64,000 nucleotides of DNA from Arcanobacterium haemolyticum (GTDB taxonomy: Bacteria > Actinomycetota > Actinomycetes > Actinomycetales > Actinomycetaceae), in assembly GCA_021532125.1 (NCBI GenBank), contig JADYUX010000005.1, positions 88,800 through 152,799 of the forward strand, read 5' to 3'. A program made the position numbers and the translations under genes. This document shows, piece after piece, positions 35,550 to 44,476 of this stretch (positions within the stretch are counted from its first letter, which is position 1; each line of letters opens with the position of its first letter). The notes below the pieces were generated by a model. It worked only from the letters and a program-made list of their open reading frames with translations. It was not told the DNA's origin and ran no database searches.

Positions 35550-35996
35550 CTAACGTCCGAAGAATGTTCGTAGCTGGCGAGCACATTCGTCGTCGTTAAT
35601 TCCGCCAATAACCTCGACTTGATGGTTGAGCCGCGAGTCGCGAAGCACGTCACGTACGGAGCCGGCGGCGCCAGCTTTGTCGTCCCATGCCCCAAAAACA
35701 ACGCGCCGCAAACGCGCCGCGACAATCGCCCCCGCACACATCGTGCACGGCTCAAGCGTCACATAAAGATCGCAGCCCTCCAGACGCCAATCCCCAAGCC
35801 GCTTTGCCGCCTCCCGCAGTGCCATGATCTCCGCATGTCCGGCAGGATCCTTGTCTAGTTCGCGGGTGTTCCACCCTTCGCCCACAACCTCGTCGTCCCT
35901 GACAACAATCGCCCCCACCGGCACGTCACCAGCAGCAGACGCGCGCTCCGCGAGCATCATCGCCCGCTTAATCCACTGCCGCTCACTCTCCAACAT
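35550..35996 (-). CDS. tadA: tRNA-specific adenosine deaminase
   Basis: 148 residues, typical size. The zinc-site motifs are [11 protein letters not shown] (His-Ala-Glu, catalytic Glu) and [11 protein letters not shown] (Pro-Cys-x-x-Cys). Converts adenosine 34 to inosine in the ACG anticodon of tRNA-Arg; that tRNA is also encoded in this window (63388). The C-terminal helix [15 protein letters not shown] is normal. The gene ends just before tRNA-Ser(CGA). Confidence 0.95.
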   Translation of the reverse strand: MLESERQWIKRAMMLAERASAAGDVPVGAIVVRDDEVVGEGWNTRELDKDPAGHAEIMALREAAKRLGDWRLEGCDLYVTLEPCTMCAGAIVAARLRRVVFGAWDDKAGAAGSVRDVLRDSRLNHQVEVIGGINDDECARQLRTFFGR

Positions 35997-36209
35997 GTGG
36001 CCCGCCTTATCGTCACCTTGCGTAACCGCTGGGATTTCAACCCGCAGCTACATCGCGTCGTCATTCAAGATTCTCATGTACCCGGCTTTGCCGTTCATTC
36101 AGTCTGGCACACTCTATGCGACACTACAGTGGACAAACATCGCCACATAACATCAATCCCACACCTTCCACCCCGGGATTCCTCCCTCACACGCTGGTAC
36201 ATTGGAACC

Positions 36210-36848
36210 ATGCGCACTCAGGTCATTGAACATCCACTCGTTGCACACAAACTCACCCTTCTTCGCGACGCTCGCACACCATCGCCGGTGTTCCGCCAGC
36301 TCGTCGACGAACTCGTCACTCTCCTCGCCTACGAAGCCACACGTGACGTCCGCACCGAATCTGTCGAAATCACTACGCCGGTCGCGGCAACTGTTGGCAC
36401 AAAGCTCGCCGAACCTCGCCCGATCGTCGTCCCGATCCTCCGTGCTGGCCTTGGAATGCTTGAAGGAATGTCGAAGCTGCTTCCCTCCGCCGAGATTGGT
36501 TTCCTCGGTATGAAGCGCGACGAGACCACATTCGAAGCAATCACCTACGCAAACCGCCTCCCGGAAGACCTGTCAGGCCGCCAGTGCTACGTGCTTGATC
36601 CGATGCTCGCCACCGGTCACACCCTTATCGCTTCGGTCGATTACCTCCTTGAGCGTGGCGCCCGCGACGTGACGTGCGTGTGCATCCTCGCTGCTCCGGA
36701 AGGCCTTGAAAACCTCCAAAAGGCCATTGGCGATCGCGCCGATGTCCAGATCGTCGTCGCCGCCGTCGACGACCACCTCAACGAGCACGGTTACATCGTC
36801 CCCGGTTTGGGTGACGCAGGCGATCGCCTCTACGGCGTCATCGACTGA
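36210..36848 (+). CDS. upp: Uracil phosphoribosyltransferase
   Basis: 212 residues from [20 protein letters not shown], the standard start of the family; the open frame upstream to 35997 is not protein-like. Motifs: [27 protein letters not shown], and the PRPP loop [13 protein letters not shown]; the end GDAGDRLYG binds uracil. Makes UMP from uracil and PRPP for pyrimidine salvage. It is divergent from tadA. Confidence 0.96.
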   Translation: MRTQVIEHPLVAHKLTLLRDARTPSPVFRQLVDELVTLLAYEATRDVRTESVEITTPVAATVGTKLAEPRPIVVPILRAGLGMLEGMSKLLPSAEIGFLGMKRDETTFEAITYANRLPEDLSGRQCYVLDPMLATGHTLIASVDYLLERGARDVTCVCILAAPEGLENLQKAIGDRADVQIVVAAVDDHLNEHGYIVPGLGDAGDRLYGVID

Positions 36849-36864
36849 CCTTCATCAAGATGTG

Positions 36865-36898
36865 GTGGGCACCCGGCAACATACTGTCGGGTGCCCAC
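36865..36898. terminator. Stem-loop after upp
   Basis: GTGGGCACCCG (36865-36875) pairs with CGGGTGCCCAC (36888-36898) over a 12-base loop; no T-run. Confidence 0.6.
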
Positions 36899-37095
36899 TG
36901 CGTTGTGGCCCACCACGTCGCTCTTACCGCGGACGCCGAGCCAGCGCCCATCATTCCGCGAGCCACCATTTCGTCGTCCCAACCCGTCCGACGCATGGAA
37001 CACCGGCGCGCACTGCCGCTCCGTTTCGCCACCTTTCCCCGTTTCACGACATTTCACGACGTTTCGCTACGGTTCTCCTGTTTCCCTGTCTCTCC

Positions 37096-37160
37096 TGTCG
37101 CAGTGAACGCCGGATTTCCAGACCGGCAAGCTGCGCCAGCACGGAGTAACGTGCGCCAGC
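37096..37160 (-). repeat. Dispersed palindromic repeat, copy 2 (inverted orientation)
   Basis: On the minus strand the 43-nt core runs from TGGCGCAG (37138) to CTGCGACA (37096), with the half-motif GCTGGCGCA upstream at the expected 13-base distance. The rest of the 500-base gap between upp and the hydrolase shows no gene. Confidence 0.7.
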
Positions 37161-37358
37161 AGAGCCAAGAGGCACGCACCAACGAGTGCCAAGTATCATC
37201 CACCAACAGAGTCAGGGGACGTACGCGCCCCCAGCGCCCGACATGTACACTCCGCCAGATAGCCACATCTCCTGTGAGGTCTGGATTGCCTCGGCCCTGC
37301 GTGGAAAGATGGCGTATGAGCGCGCTCTGCTCGATCCCTTCACCGACGAGGAATGTCT

Positions 37359-38348
37359 ATGAAAATCTCCGCACCCGTCCCGGATTACATTGGTTCCACG
37401 TGGGAGGCCCGCACGATTTTTCTCTCCGACGACGATGGTGGTGCACCTTCCGGCCGCTCCGATGTCGCGGTGATCGTGCATGAGAAAGATGCACCCGATC
37501 TCATAGCAACCTCGGGTACGGCAGCGCTGTACCTTCACGGTTTTCAGGATTCGTTCTTCCACACCGAACAAGCGAGCATGTGGCGCGAGGAGTCTATCCC
37601 GCTGATAGGCCTTGATTTTCGTAGGTCGGGCCGCGCTTTACGGTCGGAGAAGTCGCGTGATGATATCCGCGATATTTACGTTCGGGAGGAGGAAATTGGT
37701 ACGACGATCGAGTACATCCGTCGTTTAGGCGCTCGCCGTATCGTGCTTATCGGGCATTCTACGGGCGGGCTTCAGGCTGCGTTATGGGCGGCAGATCACC
37801 CTGAGAGCGTTGATGTCGTTATTCTTAATTCACCGTGGCTTGACCACAATGGGAGCGAATTCCAGCGCACGACTCTCACCAAGTTTGTTGATTATGTTGG
37901 TCGTGTTGCCCCTCGCGCAGTAATTGCACGCCTTAAACCGGATTACGCTCGCTCGCTTCACCAGAATTTCGGCGGTGAATTCTCTTTCGATCCGGCCCAT
38001 AAGGTGCTCTATCCCGTTGGCGTGTATGCGGGATTCTTCCGCACGGTGCTCCGGGCACAGGCGCGAATTGCTCGTGGTGAGGTGCGTATTTCTCAGCCGT
38101 TGCTGGTGGCTCATTCTGACCGGTCAGGGAATTTCCTACGTCCGAGTGCCGAGGATTTAGCTTCGTCGGATGTGGTTCTTAACGTTGAGGATATGAAGCG
38201 TCTTAGCCGGGTTTTATCGCCTGATGTTGAGTTTCTTGAAATTCCAGGAGGTCGCCATGACCTTGCACTGTCTCAGCGCCCGGCTCGGGAGTTGTATGGC
38301 CGCGAAACAGTGGCGTGGGCGGTGAGGAAGCTCGCGGGCTTGTTCTAG
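37359..38348 (+). CDS. Alpha/beta hydrolase
   Basis: 329 residues from MKISAPVPDY; an ATG two codons earlier (37353) is too close to the GAGGA site. The nucleophile elbow is GHSTGGLQAALWAA (Gly-x-Ser-x-Gly), preceded by YLHGFQDSFFHTEQ (oxyanion loop His-Gly) and LGLDFRRSGR-like segment IGLDFRRSGRALR. A terminal GGRHDLALSQ supplies the catalytic His. Related to serine-aminopeptidase/lysophospholipase-type hydrolases. No partner gene shows the substrate. Its stop overlaps by four bases the end of a small convergent gene. Confidence 0.85.
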   Translation: MKISAPVPDYIGSTWEARTIFLSDDDGGAPSGRSDVAVIVHEKDAPDLIATSGTAALYLHGFQDSFFHTEQASMWREESIPLIGLDFRRSGRALRSEKSRDDIRDIYVREEEIGTTIEYIRRLGARRIVLIGHSTGGLQAALWAADHPESVDVVILNSPWLDHNGSEFQRTTLTKFVDYVGRVAPRAVIARLKPDYARSLHQNFGGEFSFDPAHKVLYPVGVYAGFFRTVLRAQARIARGEVRISQPLLVAHSDRSGNFLRPSAEDLASSDVVLNVEDMKRLSRVLSPDVEFLEIPGGRHDLALSQRPARELYGRETVAWAVRKLAGLF

Positions 38349-38509
38349 CGGTCGCGCCACCAGCGCATGATGATGATTCCCAGGCCGATCACGACGGCTA
38401 CGATACCTGTCCATCGGATGACGGCGACAGCTGTTGGGTCGGCCGCTGCAAGATGTACTGCACTACCCTGCAGCAAAGTAATCATGTGGGCAAGAGTTGA
38501 GGAAGCCAT
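38345..38509 (-). CDS. Small single-helix membrane protein (54 residues)
   Basis: Reads MASSTLAHMITLLQG and ends IIIMRWWRDR. The helix spans about residues 33-50 (TGIVAVVIGLGIIIM), with a positively charged C-terminus, as in a tail-anchored or small regulatory membrane protein. The codon usage fits the host and the frame closes exactly at the end of the convergent hydrolase. A GGGG site precedes the start. No function is known; its small size means annotation pipelines could miss it. Confidence 0.65.
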   Translation of the reverse strand: MASSTLAHMITLLQGSAVHLAAADPTAVAVIRWTGIVAVVIGLGIIIMRWWRDR

Positions 38510-38633
38510 AGCCCCAGACTATCCGACGTCCCGGCTTGTTCATCCAACACCTGCTTTTTTGTGGAACCCACTCCCATCCGCGGAATTCCCCGAAATGCTC
38601 CCGGCAACGTAATCTGTATGTATCTCCGGCAGT

Positions 38634-38661
38634 TTGCACGTTCGTGCATCACTGCTATCCC
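38634..38661 (+). promoter_or_regulatory. Possible promoter of the DUF5926 gene
   Basis: TTGCAC (38634-38639), 16 bases, TATCCC (38656-38661), 34 bases before the ATG. Confidence 0.35.
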
Positions 38662-38695
38662 GAGCCGCGAGGGCGGCAACACGAGAAAGGCACTC

Positions 38696-39559
38696 ATGTC
38701 CAAGAAGAATCGCCGCGACAAGAACGCCGCTCCGAAGGTCAAGCGCCAGGAAATCCCCTTCGTTGAGCGCCCTTTTGAGGGAATTCCAGCTGAGTCGCAC
38801 CTCGTCGCCATGCGCGAGATCCTTCCGCTGGCTACGCTTACGGTCAAGACAAATGCCGAGTATGGCAACGCTGAGGTCACGCTGGCGACGATTCTCCCGC
38901 AGATGTCCGCTGGTATGCGCCGTGAAGATGGCGCGGCGCTTGTCGCCCTTCAGACGATCATGAGCTCGGGCGACGCTTCGCGCGATGTCGCTAATTCCAT
39001 CCTTCTCACTCTCGACCTTGAAGATGGGCAGGCGCTCCAGCTTTCTGACCTGCCTGAGCCTGGGCCGCGCCTCCAAGACATCCTTGATCTCGATTCTTTC
39101 GGTGAGATCGAGCTTCACGATGAACCGACGTTCTGGATGAGCCCTGAGGAAGCTGCAAAGCCACAGAATCAGGAGGCTCTCAAGCAGGCTCGTGAGCAGC
39201 TTATTCCGACGAAGGAAGTCCCTGGCCAGGAGGGCGCTTACTGGTGCCGTATGTCGCGTGAGTTCCTACGTTGGGTGCGCCCGGAGCCTCGTGACGCTGT
39301 CCTTGACGCCCTTGCTCGCCTCCGTTCAACGGGCGACGAAGCATTCGTCGATGCGAAGTTTGTTGGCGCTTTCCGAGCCCAGGGCCTTTCCATTCCTGTG
39401 TGGGAACTCGATCGCGGAACAGAGGCCGACGAACTTGAGAAGCCCCTTGCCGATTTCCTCCCGAAGTTCGAGGCGGCACTGTCGTCTACCGAGCCTCTCA
39501 CGCCTGAACAGAAGCGGGCGCGTGCGGGTATCGTGTCGCGTCAGGTGACGCTCCGATAG
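38696..39559 (+). CDS. DUF5926 family protein
   Basis: 287 residues from MSKKNRRDKNAAPKVKRQE after GAGAAAGG. The motif RPFEGIPAESHLVAMREILPLAT and the segment SREFLRWVRPEPRDAVLDALARL match the conserved actinobacterial family now called DUF5926 (from memory). It starts with a basic tail and has no membrane helix, so it is cytosolic. No catalytic motif. A terminator follows at 39590. Confidence 0.8.
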   Translation: MSKKNRRDKNAAPKVKRQEIPFVERPFEGIPAESHLVAMREILPLATLTVKTNAEYGNAEVTLATILPQMSAGMRREDGAALVALQTIMSSGDASRDVANSILLTLDLEDGQALQLSDLPEPGPRLQDILDLDSFGEIELHDEPTFWMSPEEAAKPQNQEALKQAREQLIPTKEVPGQEGAYWCRMSREFLRWVRPEPRDAVLDALARLRSTGDEAFVDAKFVGAFRAQGLSIPVWELDRGTEADELEKPLADFLPKFEAALSSTEPLTPEQKRARAGIVSRQVTLR

Positions 39560-39589
39560 CACCGGCGCTTCACTCCAACCTCCACGTTC

Positions 39590-39630
39590 GGCCTCTACGG
39601 TAAGAAATGCTGCCGTAGAGGCCGTTCTCG
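39590..39630 (+). terminator. Intrinsic terminator after the DUF5926 gene
   Basis: GGCCTCTACGG (39590-39600) pairs with CCGTAGAGGCC (39613-39623), followed by GTTCTCG. Confidence 0.65.
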
Positions 39631-39741
39631 TGCCCCGGTACCGTTGAGCGGCGCAGATCCGCGCGGTTATTTTCTTGAAACTCTCGTCGCATTTTCGGAA
39701 CATTGTCAGGAAACCCCTGAATTTGGTTATAGGCTAGTTTC

Positions 39742-40518
39742 GTGACCGAAATTGGCCAGCGGGTCGCAGTTATCATTCCCGCAAAAGACGAGGAAGAGCG
39801 CATCGGCGCCACTATTCGCGCTGCGCGCGCGATCCCCCATGTCGATCTTGTCGTCGTGGTGGACGATGGCTCTGAGGATGACACTCAGAACGCCGCCCGC
39901 CACGCGGGCGCCACGGTGGTGCGCCACAGCGTTAATCGTGGCAAGGCCTCCGCTTTGGAGACGGGTGCGTCGGTCGTCGCTATGAGAGATGCCGCTGGCG
40001 TTGAGCCCCGTCTTCTTCTCTTCCTTGACGCTGATCTCGGTGAGTCTGCCGTTGAGACGGCTCCTCTCGTTCTTCCCGTTGTTGCCGGTGAAGTCGATTG
40101 CGCCATTGCCGCTTTGCCTCCGCAGGCCGGAGCTGGCGGTTTTGGTTTTGTTACCGGCCTTGGCCGGAAGGCCATCGAACGCGCAACAGGGTGGCGCCCG
40201 CGCCAGCCTCTCTCTGGTCAGCGTTGCCTCACACGCGCCGCATACAACGTTGCGCGTCCCCTTGCTACTGGCTGGGGTGTAGAAGTGGGCATGACGATCG
40301 ATCTCCTCGCCGCTGGCATGACTGTCCAAGAAGTCCCGTGCGCTTTGCAGCATCGTGCCACGGCAAACAACCTGGCTGGTTATCTCCACCGAGCCAGTCA
40401 GTATAAAGACGTGCGCCTGGCAGTTCTTTCACGCATGTTGCGCCGCGTTCGCGTCCCCAAGTCGCAGCGCAAAGGTTCCAGCGTGGATTTCGAGCCGTAC
40501 AACGCCTACAAGGATTAA
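39742..40518 (+). CDS. Glycosyltransferase family 2 protein
   Basis: 258 residues starting at a GTG. The nucleotide-sugar site is VAVIIPAKDEEERIGATI and VVVVDDGSEDDT; the DxD is LFLDADLGES. SGQRCLTRAAY and EVGMTIDLLAAG are acceptor-side segments. No membrane helix, so it is a cytosolic GT-A enzyme. There is no ribosome site; GTTATA/TATAGG lies 8 to 12 bases upstream with TTGTCA before it, so the message is probably leaderless. The donor and acceptor are unknown. Confidence 0.85.
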   Translation: MTEIGQRVAVIIPAKDEEERIGATIRAARAIPHVDLVVVVDDGSEDDTQNAARHAGATVVRHSVNRGKASALETGASVVAMRDAAGVEPRLLLFLDADLGESAVETAPLVLPVVAGEVDCAIAALPPQAGAGGFGFVTGLGRKAIERATGWRPRQPLSGQRCLTRAAYNVARPLATGWGVEVGMTIDLLAAGMTVQEVPCALQHRATANNLAGYLHRASQYKDVRLAVLSRMLRRVRVPKSQRKGSSVDFEPYNAYKD

Positions 40519-40605
40519 TTGCGCCGTCCGCGAGTTCGTGGGACGACGAGCTTCGGCACGACGAACTCCTGCGCGCGCGTTCGTCGTCGTTCATTCCAAC
40601 GAAAG

Positions 40606-43188
40606 CTACGCGAGACGGCGGGCAGATTCGTCGTCGGTCAAAGAAATCACCCACACGGGTAGTGCCACAACTGCACCGATAAACAGGATGACAACACCCG
40701 AATCGTTAATGCCTACGCCCACGAGAAGTGCCGCTGCAATGGCAATTACACTCGTACGCAACGGCGGAAAATCGCGCCATGCCTGACGGATACTCTCGGC
40801 GGACCCGCGGCGCCCCCATGTGCGACGAATCCACCAGAGAGCTGTAGCCACCACCGCGAGCACAGCCACGATCATCAGCGCAGCAAGCGGCCACGGCAAC
40901 CCAAAGACGAGGTCTGTGAGTTTGCGGGTGACGATCGTGCCGGCACCACCGTCGAGAACGCTCTGAATGAAGCGCCCAAGGTGGGAGCGTTGCGTCGGCG
41001 GTTTGAGGTAGTCGATAAACGAGAAAGCGAGAACCGCGCATATTGCTGCGCCTATCACAGCCCCGACCCGCCATGCCGTCACCCTGACCCCCACGACAAG
41101 AAGGCCGAGGATCACGAAGCCGACAATCAGCGCTGGTGGCCCACCAAAATCTGCGCCGAGCGTCGAGGCGCCGTCAACAACCGTGCCAATGACGCCGATG
41201 ACCGCAACGACGACGAGGGCCCACATACGGCCAAACTGCTCACGTACACGACACGCCAGCGCCGCAGCCATGAGAAGCAACCCAGCTGTAAGGATTGCAA
41301 ACGGCGCATTAGAAAAGCCGTAGAAACGCCCTCCCACCTGCGGCTGACTCCCGAGAAGCGACGCGAGCTGCAGAGAATACGAGGGCAGATGCGTGTCGAG
41401 GAGGACGTCACCGATGAGAACGAGCGACGATATACCGCCAATGACGAGGTAGGGTGCGTCCCGATGTTGCCGAGCGGCAATGAGAGCGACTGCCGCAATG
41501 AGCGCCGCAATAAGCGCAATTCCTGAGAATAGACCCACTCCAGGGTTATCGAAACGCCACCACGGCAAGACGTTAACGAGGAACGACGACACTGGAATCG
41601 CAGCGACCCATGCCGCTAACTGCCGCAATGAGCGCCGCGGGTTCGAGCGAGTGAGGCGCATCCTTCCAGGTGGAGTGCTGCCGGAGGTGGAAGATGTCGA
41701 TTCAGCTTCGGCAAGGTTCTGGGTTGGTTCGGCAGGGTCCTGGGCCGGCCTGCGCCACACCGCGAAAGCTAGACCAACGACAAGGATAAGAAGAACACCC
41801 AAGCTCAGATAGAACGGGCCAATGAGCGGCCGCACGGCCTGCGAACGGCGTTGGTCGTCTACAAGGCGCTGAGCAACACCTTCGCCAGGTGTCGAGATCG
41901 CACCAGTCTCAACTGGCGCACCCAATGCGGCAGCAAATACAGAAGAATCAGGAACCGTATGTCCGAGAATCGTCGCCGTCACATCAAACAACTGGACAAG
42001 CCCGGGTTGGCGAGTGGCACTTGATGTCGCAAAGCCAGGAGTTGTCGCCGGACCCCGCATAGCAAAGAAGCTCAACTCCGGGGCATCAGACTGTGCATCC
42101 CCTACCGAGGCCACCATAACCGTCGCATCCGAATCGACCTCTGCGATGAGTTCCGCGAAACGCGCATCGAGCGCAGCGACTTGGGCGCGTACCTGGTCGG
42201 GCGCCTCAGCAACACCGGAAAATGCTGACTTTAATCGGTCAAACGTTGAGGGATGCGCGCCATGAGGCACGTCGCCAGCCTCGCTGAGCTGCGCATTCGG
42301 ATACCGCACCGAGCCCAGATCGACCACAACTAGCTCACGTCCGACAGCCTTCTCCCTGTACCCGAGAGCGGCGCTCGTGCGTCCTTCGTCGTTCGTCGTT
42401 ACGCTTCGTGCCGACTCGTTGGAGTCATCAGTTTCTGCTGGCGGTTGCGCCGGTATCGACGAATTCTGTTGAGCTGTCGAGCCTGGTAGAGGAGGCACGT
42501 CCACATACTCAGCGGTGAGCGTTCCATCGGAATGTGCAAGCGCAAGCGCGGCTCCCGGCCCGATCGCGAGCGCCGACGTACCCTCAAGGGCATCACCTAA
42601 TGTCCCGAGATGGGCCGCATACAGATTCGACCGGTTGGCATCGAGAAAGCTCTGCCAGTCGCCGATCTTCCCATCGGTTGGCGCGTGAAGAATCCTGCAG
42701 TTCTCAACGTCCTGCGCGCGCTGACCTGCACCAATTGTGAGCCAGCCTTCAGCTGGGCACGTCGTTTCCCCTGCTGCTCGTACGACCATATTCGCCAGGG
42801 CCCCGGCATTGGTCGGTTTTTCCGACGAACCTGCAGATTCCGTCGAAGCGGTCTCCTGCTCGGCAGCGACATTCGACGACGGTGCCCCAGCTTCGTCGGA
42901 ATCGAGCTTCGTCGAGTCTCCTGTCGCCCAAGCGTACAGATGAGGTGCAGTTTCAGGTGTCACCCAATCCCACAGGAGTCCCGACGTCCCAATGACGACG
43001 AGTTGCGACGAGTTTTGTGTATCGCTGGTGGAGTTTTTCGTTGGCGGTGCCGCCTGTGCCGAGCTTGAAAGTGTGCGCGACGAGTTCTCCGCGTGGGCGT
43101 TGGTGGCGTGCGTGGCGGGAAATACTGCAGAAGTAAGCACTGCGCACATGCCTAAGCCGGCAAGCAAACGACGGAGGCGTACAACCAT
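40606..43188 (-). CDS. Large membrane protein with secreted N-terminal domain of alkaline-phosphatase-like type
   Basis: 860 residues from MVVRLRRLLAG, chosen for the GAAGG site; the open frame runs 38 codons further. A signal peptide (AGLGMCAVLTSAVFPATHATNAHA) leads to an outer domain of about 400 residues with QLVVIGTSGLLWDWV and TTCPAEGWLTIGAGQRA, which recall the metal-site regions of alkaline-phosphatase-superfamily proteins. From about residue 454 there are about 10-11 membrane helices (YLSLGVLLILVVGLAF, then more to the C-terminus). The type is conserved next to pheA in some actinobacteria. The function is unknown; an envelope phosphodiesterase or lipid role is a guess. It is divergent from pheA. 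Confidence 0.75.
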   Translation of the reverse strand: MVVRLRRLLAGLGMCAVLTSAVFPATHATNAHAENSSRTLSSSAQAAPPTKNSTSDTQNSSQLVVIGTSGLLWDWVTPETAPHLYAWATGDSTKLDSDEAGAPSSNVAAEQETASTESAGSSEKPTNAGALANMVVRAAGETTCPAEGWLTIGAGQRAQDVENCRILHAPTDGKIGDWQSFLDANRSNLYAAHLGTLGDALEGTSALAIGPGAALALAHSDGTLTAEYVDVPPLPGSTAQQNSSIPAQPPAETDDSNESARSVTTNDEGRTSAALGYREKAVGRELVVVDLGSVRYPNAQLSEAGDVPHGAHPSTFDRLKSAFSGVAEAPDQVRAQVAALDARFAELIAEVDSDATVMVASVGDAQSDAPELSFFAMRGPATTPGFATSSATRQPGLVQLFDVTATILGHTVPDSSVFAAALGAPVETGAISTPGEGVAQRLVDDQRRSQAVRPLIGPFYLSLGVLLILVVGLAFAVWRRPAQDPAEPTQNLAEAESTSSTSGSTPPGRMRLTRSNPRRSLRQLAAWVAAIPVSSFLVNVLPWWRFDNPGVGLFSGIALIAALIAAVALIAARQHRDAPYLVIGGISSLVLIGDVLLDTHLPSYSLQLASLLGSQPQVGGRFYGFSNAPFAILTAGLLLMAAALACRVREQFGRMWALVVVAVIGVIGTVVDGASTLGADFGGPPALIVGFVILGLLVVGVRVTAWRVGAVIGAAICAVLAFSFIDYLKPPTQRSHLGRFIQSVLDGGAGTIVTRKLTDLVFGLPWPLAALMIVAVLAVVATALWWIRRTWGRRGSAESIRQAWRDFPPLRTSVIAIAAALLVGVGINDSGVVILFIGAVVALPVWVISLTDDESARRLA

Positions 43189-43454
43189 GCCTTCAGGGTA
43201 CATGGTTGATCGTGAGAGCAGCGCCGAGCTCCACAGAGCTTTCGCACCATACTTCCCCGCACAGCTCGGCTGCCTCGACATTGCGGCGTGTTCTTTCGCC
43301 ATGCCTTTCCTCTCTCACCGTCATTCCCGTGGTTTCATCCCAGTCTTCGGGATAGTGTCGGCCTTGGTGGGTGGAGTCAGTAGGCTTGAGCGCTGATAGG
43401 CGCTTAGCGCGAGAACGGTCGCCACCGCGTTGGCATACGAGGAAAGGGGGAGCT

Positions 43455-44396
43455 ATGAGCGAGACAGAGGGGCAGCTACGATTTTCCTTCCTTGGTCCGC
43501 GCGGAACCTTCTGCCATGCAGCCCTTCTTCAGGTGGCCGACGAGGATGCCGAGCTTGTCCCTGCCTTGGACGTTCCTTCCGCCCTGCGCATGGTTCGCAA
43601 GGGTGATGTGGACTATGCCGTCGTCCCGATTGAGAACTCGGTCGAGGGCGGCGTGAACGCTACGCTTGACTCCCTGACTCATGGTGGACGTCTGGAGATC
43701 AAGGCTGAAATGCTTGTTCCGATCCGCTTTGCTCTTGCTGTGCGGCCAGGGACAAAGCGCGAGAGTATTCGTCGCATTAGTACACATCCACATGCTTGGG
43801 CGCAATGCCGCGGATGGATCGCGGAAAATCTTGGGGATGTCGTGCATGTTCCCGCCACGTCAACGGCAGCTGGCGCCTCGATCCTTGCCTCGAACGACAA
43901 TCCAGGATTCGACGCAGCCTTGTGCCCTGTCCCTACAGCCGGCGAGTACGGGCTTGAGATTGTGAGCGACGAGGTTGCCGACAATCCGAACGCCGTCACT
44001 CGCTTCATCATGTGTTCCCTGCCCGGGCCTCAGCCTGAACGAACCGGCGCGGATAAAACCACCTTGATGGTTCAGCTTGCTTCGGACGAGGCGGGCTCAC
44101 TGCTTGACATGTTGGAGCAGTTCTCTGTTCGTGGAGTTAATCTTTCACGCATCGAATCACGGCCGGTTGGCGATTCGCTCGGCCGTTATGCATTTTCCAT
44201 CGATGCCGAGGGGCATTTGCAGGACGAGCGGATGCAAGCCGTTCTCACGGGCTTGCACCGGGTCTGCCCGTCGGTGACATTCCTCGGTTCGTATCCCGCT
44301 GCGAATGGCAAGCGGATCCGCCCGATGCCAGGCACCGCCGATTCTGATTTCACGTCGGCCCGCCGATGGGTCTCTGGCTTGCTCGGCGAACTTTAA
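43455..44396 (+). CDS. pheA: Prephenate dehydratase
   Basis: 313 residues from MSETEGQLRFSFLGPRGTF. Converts prephenate to phenylpyruvate for phenylalanine. Family motifs: FLGPRGTFCHAAL, VVPIENSVEGGVNATLDSL, and the catalytic NPNAVTRFIM (Thr-Arg-Phe). An ACT regulatory domain follows (about 205-290) with ESRPVGDSLGRYAF, where the ESRP motif binds phenylalanine for feedback inhibition. Separate from chorismate mutase, as usual in actinobacteria. RBS AAAGGGGGAG. Confidence 0.95.
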   Translation: MSETEGQLRFSFLGPRGTFCHAALLQVADEDAELVPALDVPSALRMVRKGDVDYAVVPIENSVEGGVNATLDSLTHGGRLEIKAEMLVPIRFALAVRPGTKRESIRRISTHPHAWAQCRGWIAENLGDVVHVPATSTAAGASILASNDNPGFDAALCPVPTAGEYGLEIVSDEVADNPNAVTRFIMCSLPGPQPERTGADKTTLMVQLASDEAGSLLDMLEQFSVRGVNLSRIESRPVGDSLGRYAFSIDAEGHLQDERMQAVLTGLHRVCPSVTFLGSYPAANGKRIRPMPGTADSDFTSARRWVSGLLGEL

Positions 44397-44476
44397 TCTC
44401 GGCAGACTTTGGCGCGCGTGGGCGGATTCGGTTACCCGCACGGGTTCCCCCTACGAGGACACTCCGCAGAGGACGA

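Noticed and set aside
35997..36209. N-terminal extension of uracil phosphoribosyltransferase
   Set aside because: The known start is MRTQVIEHP; the upstream codons do not look like protein and cross the promoter.
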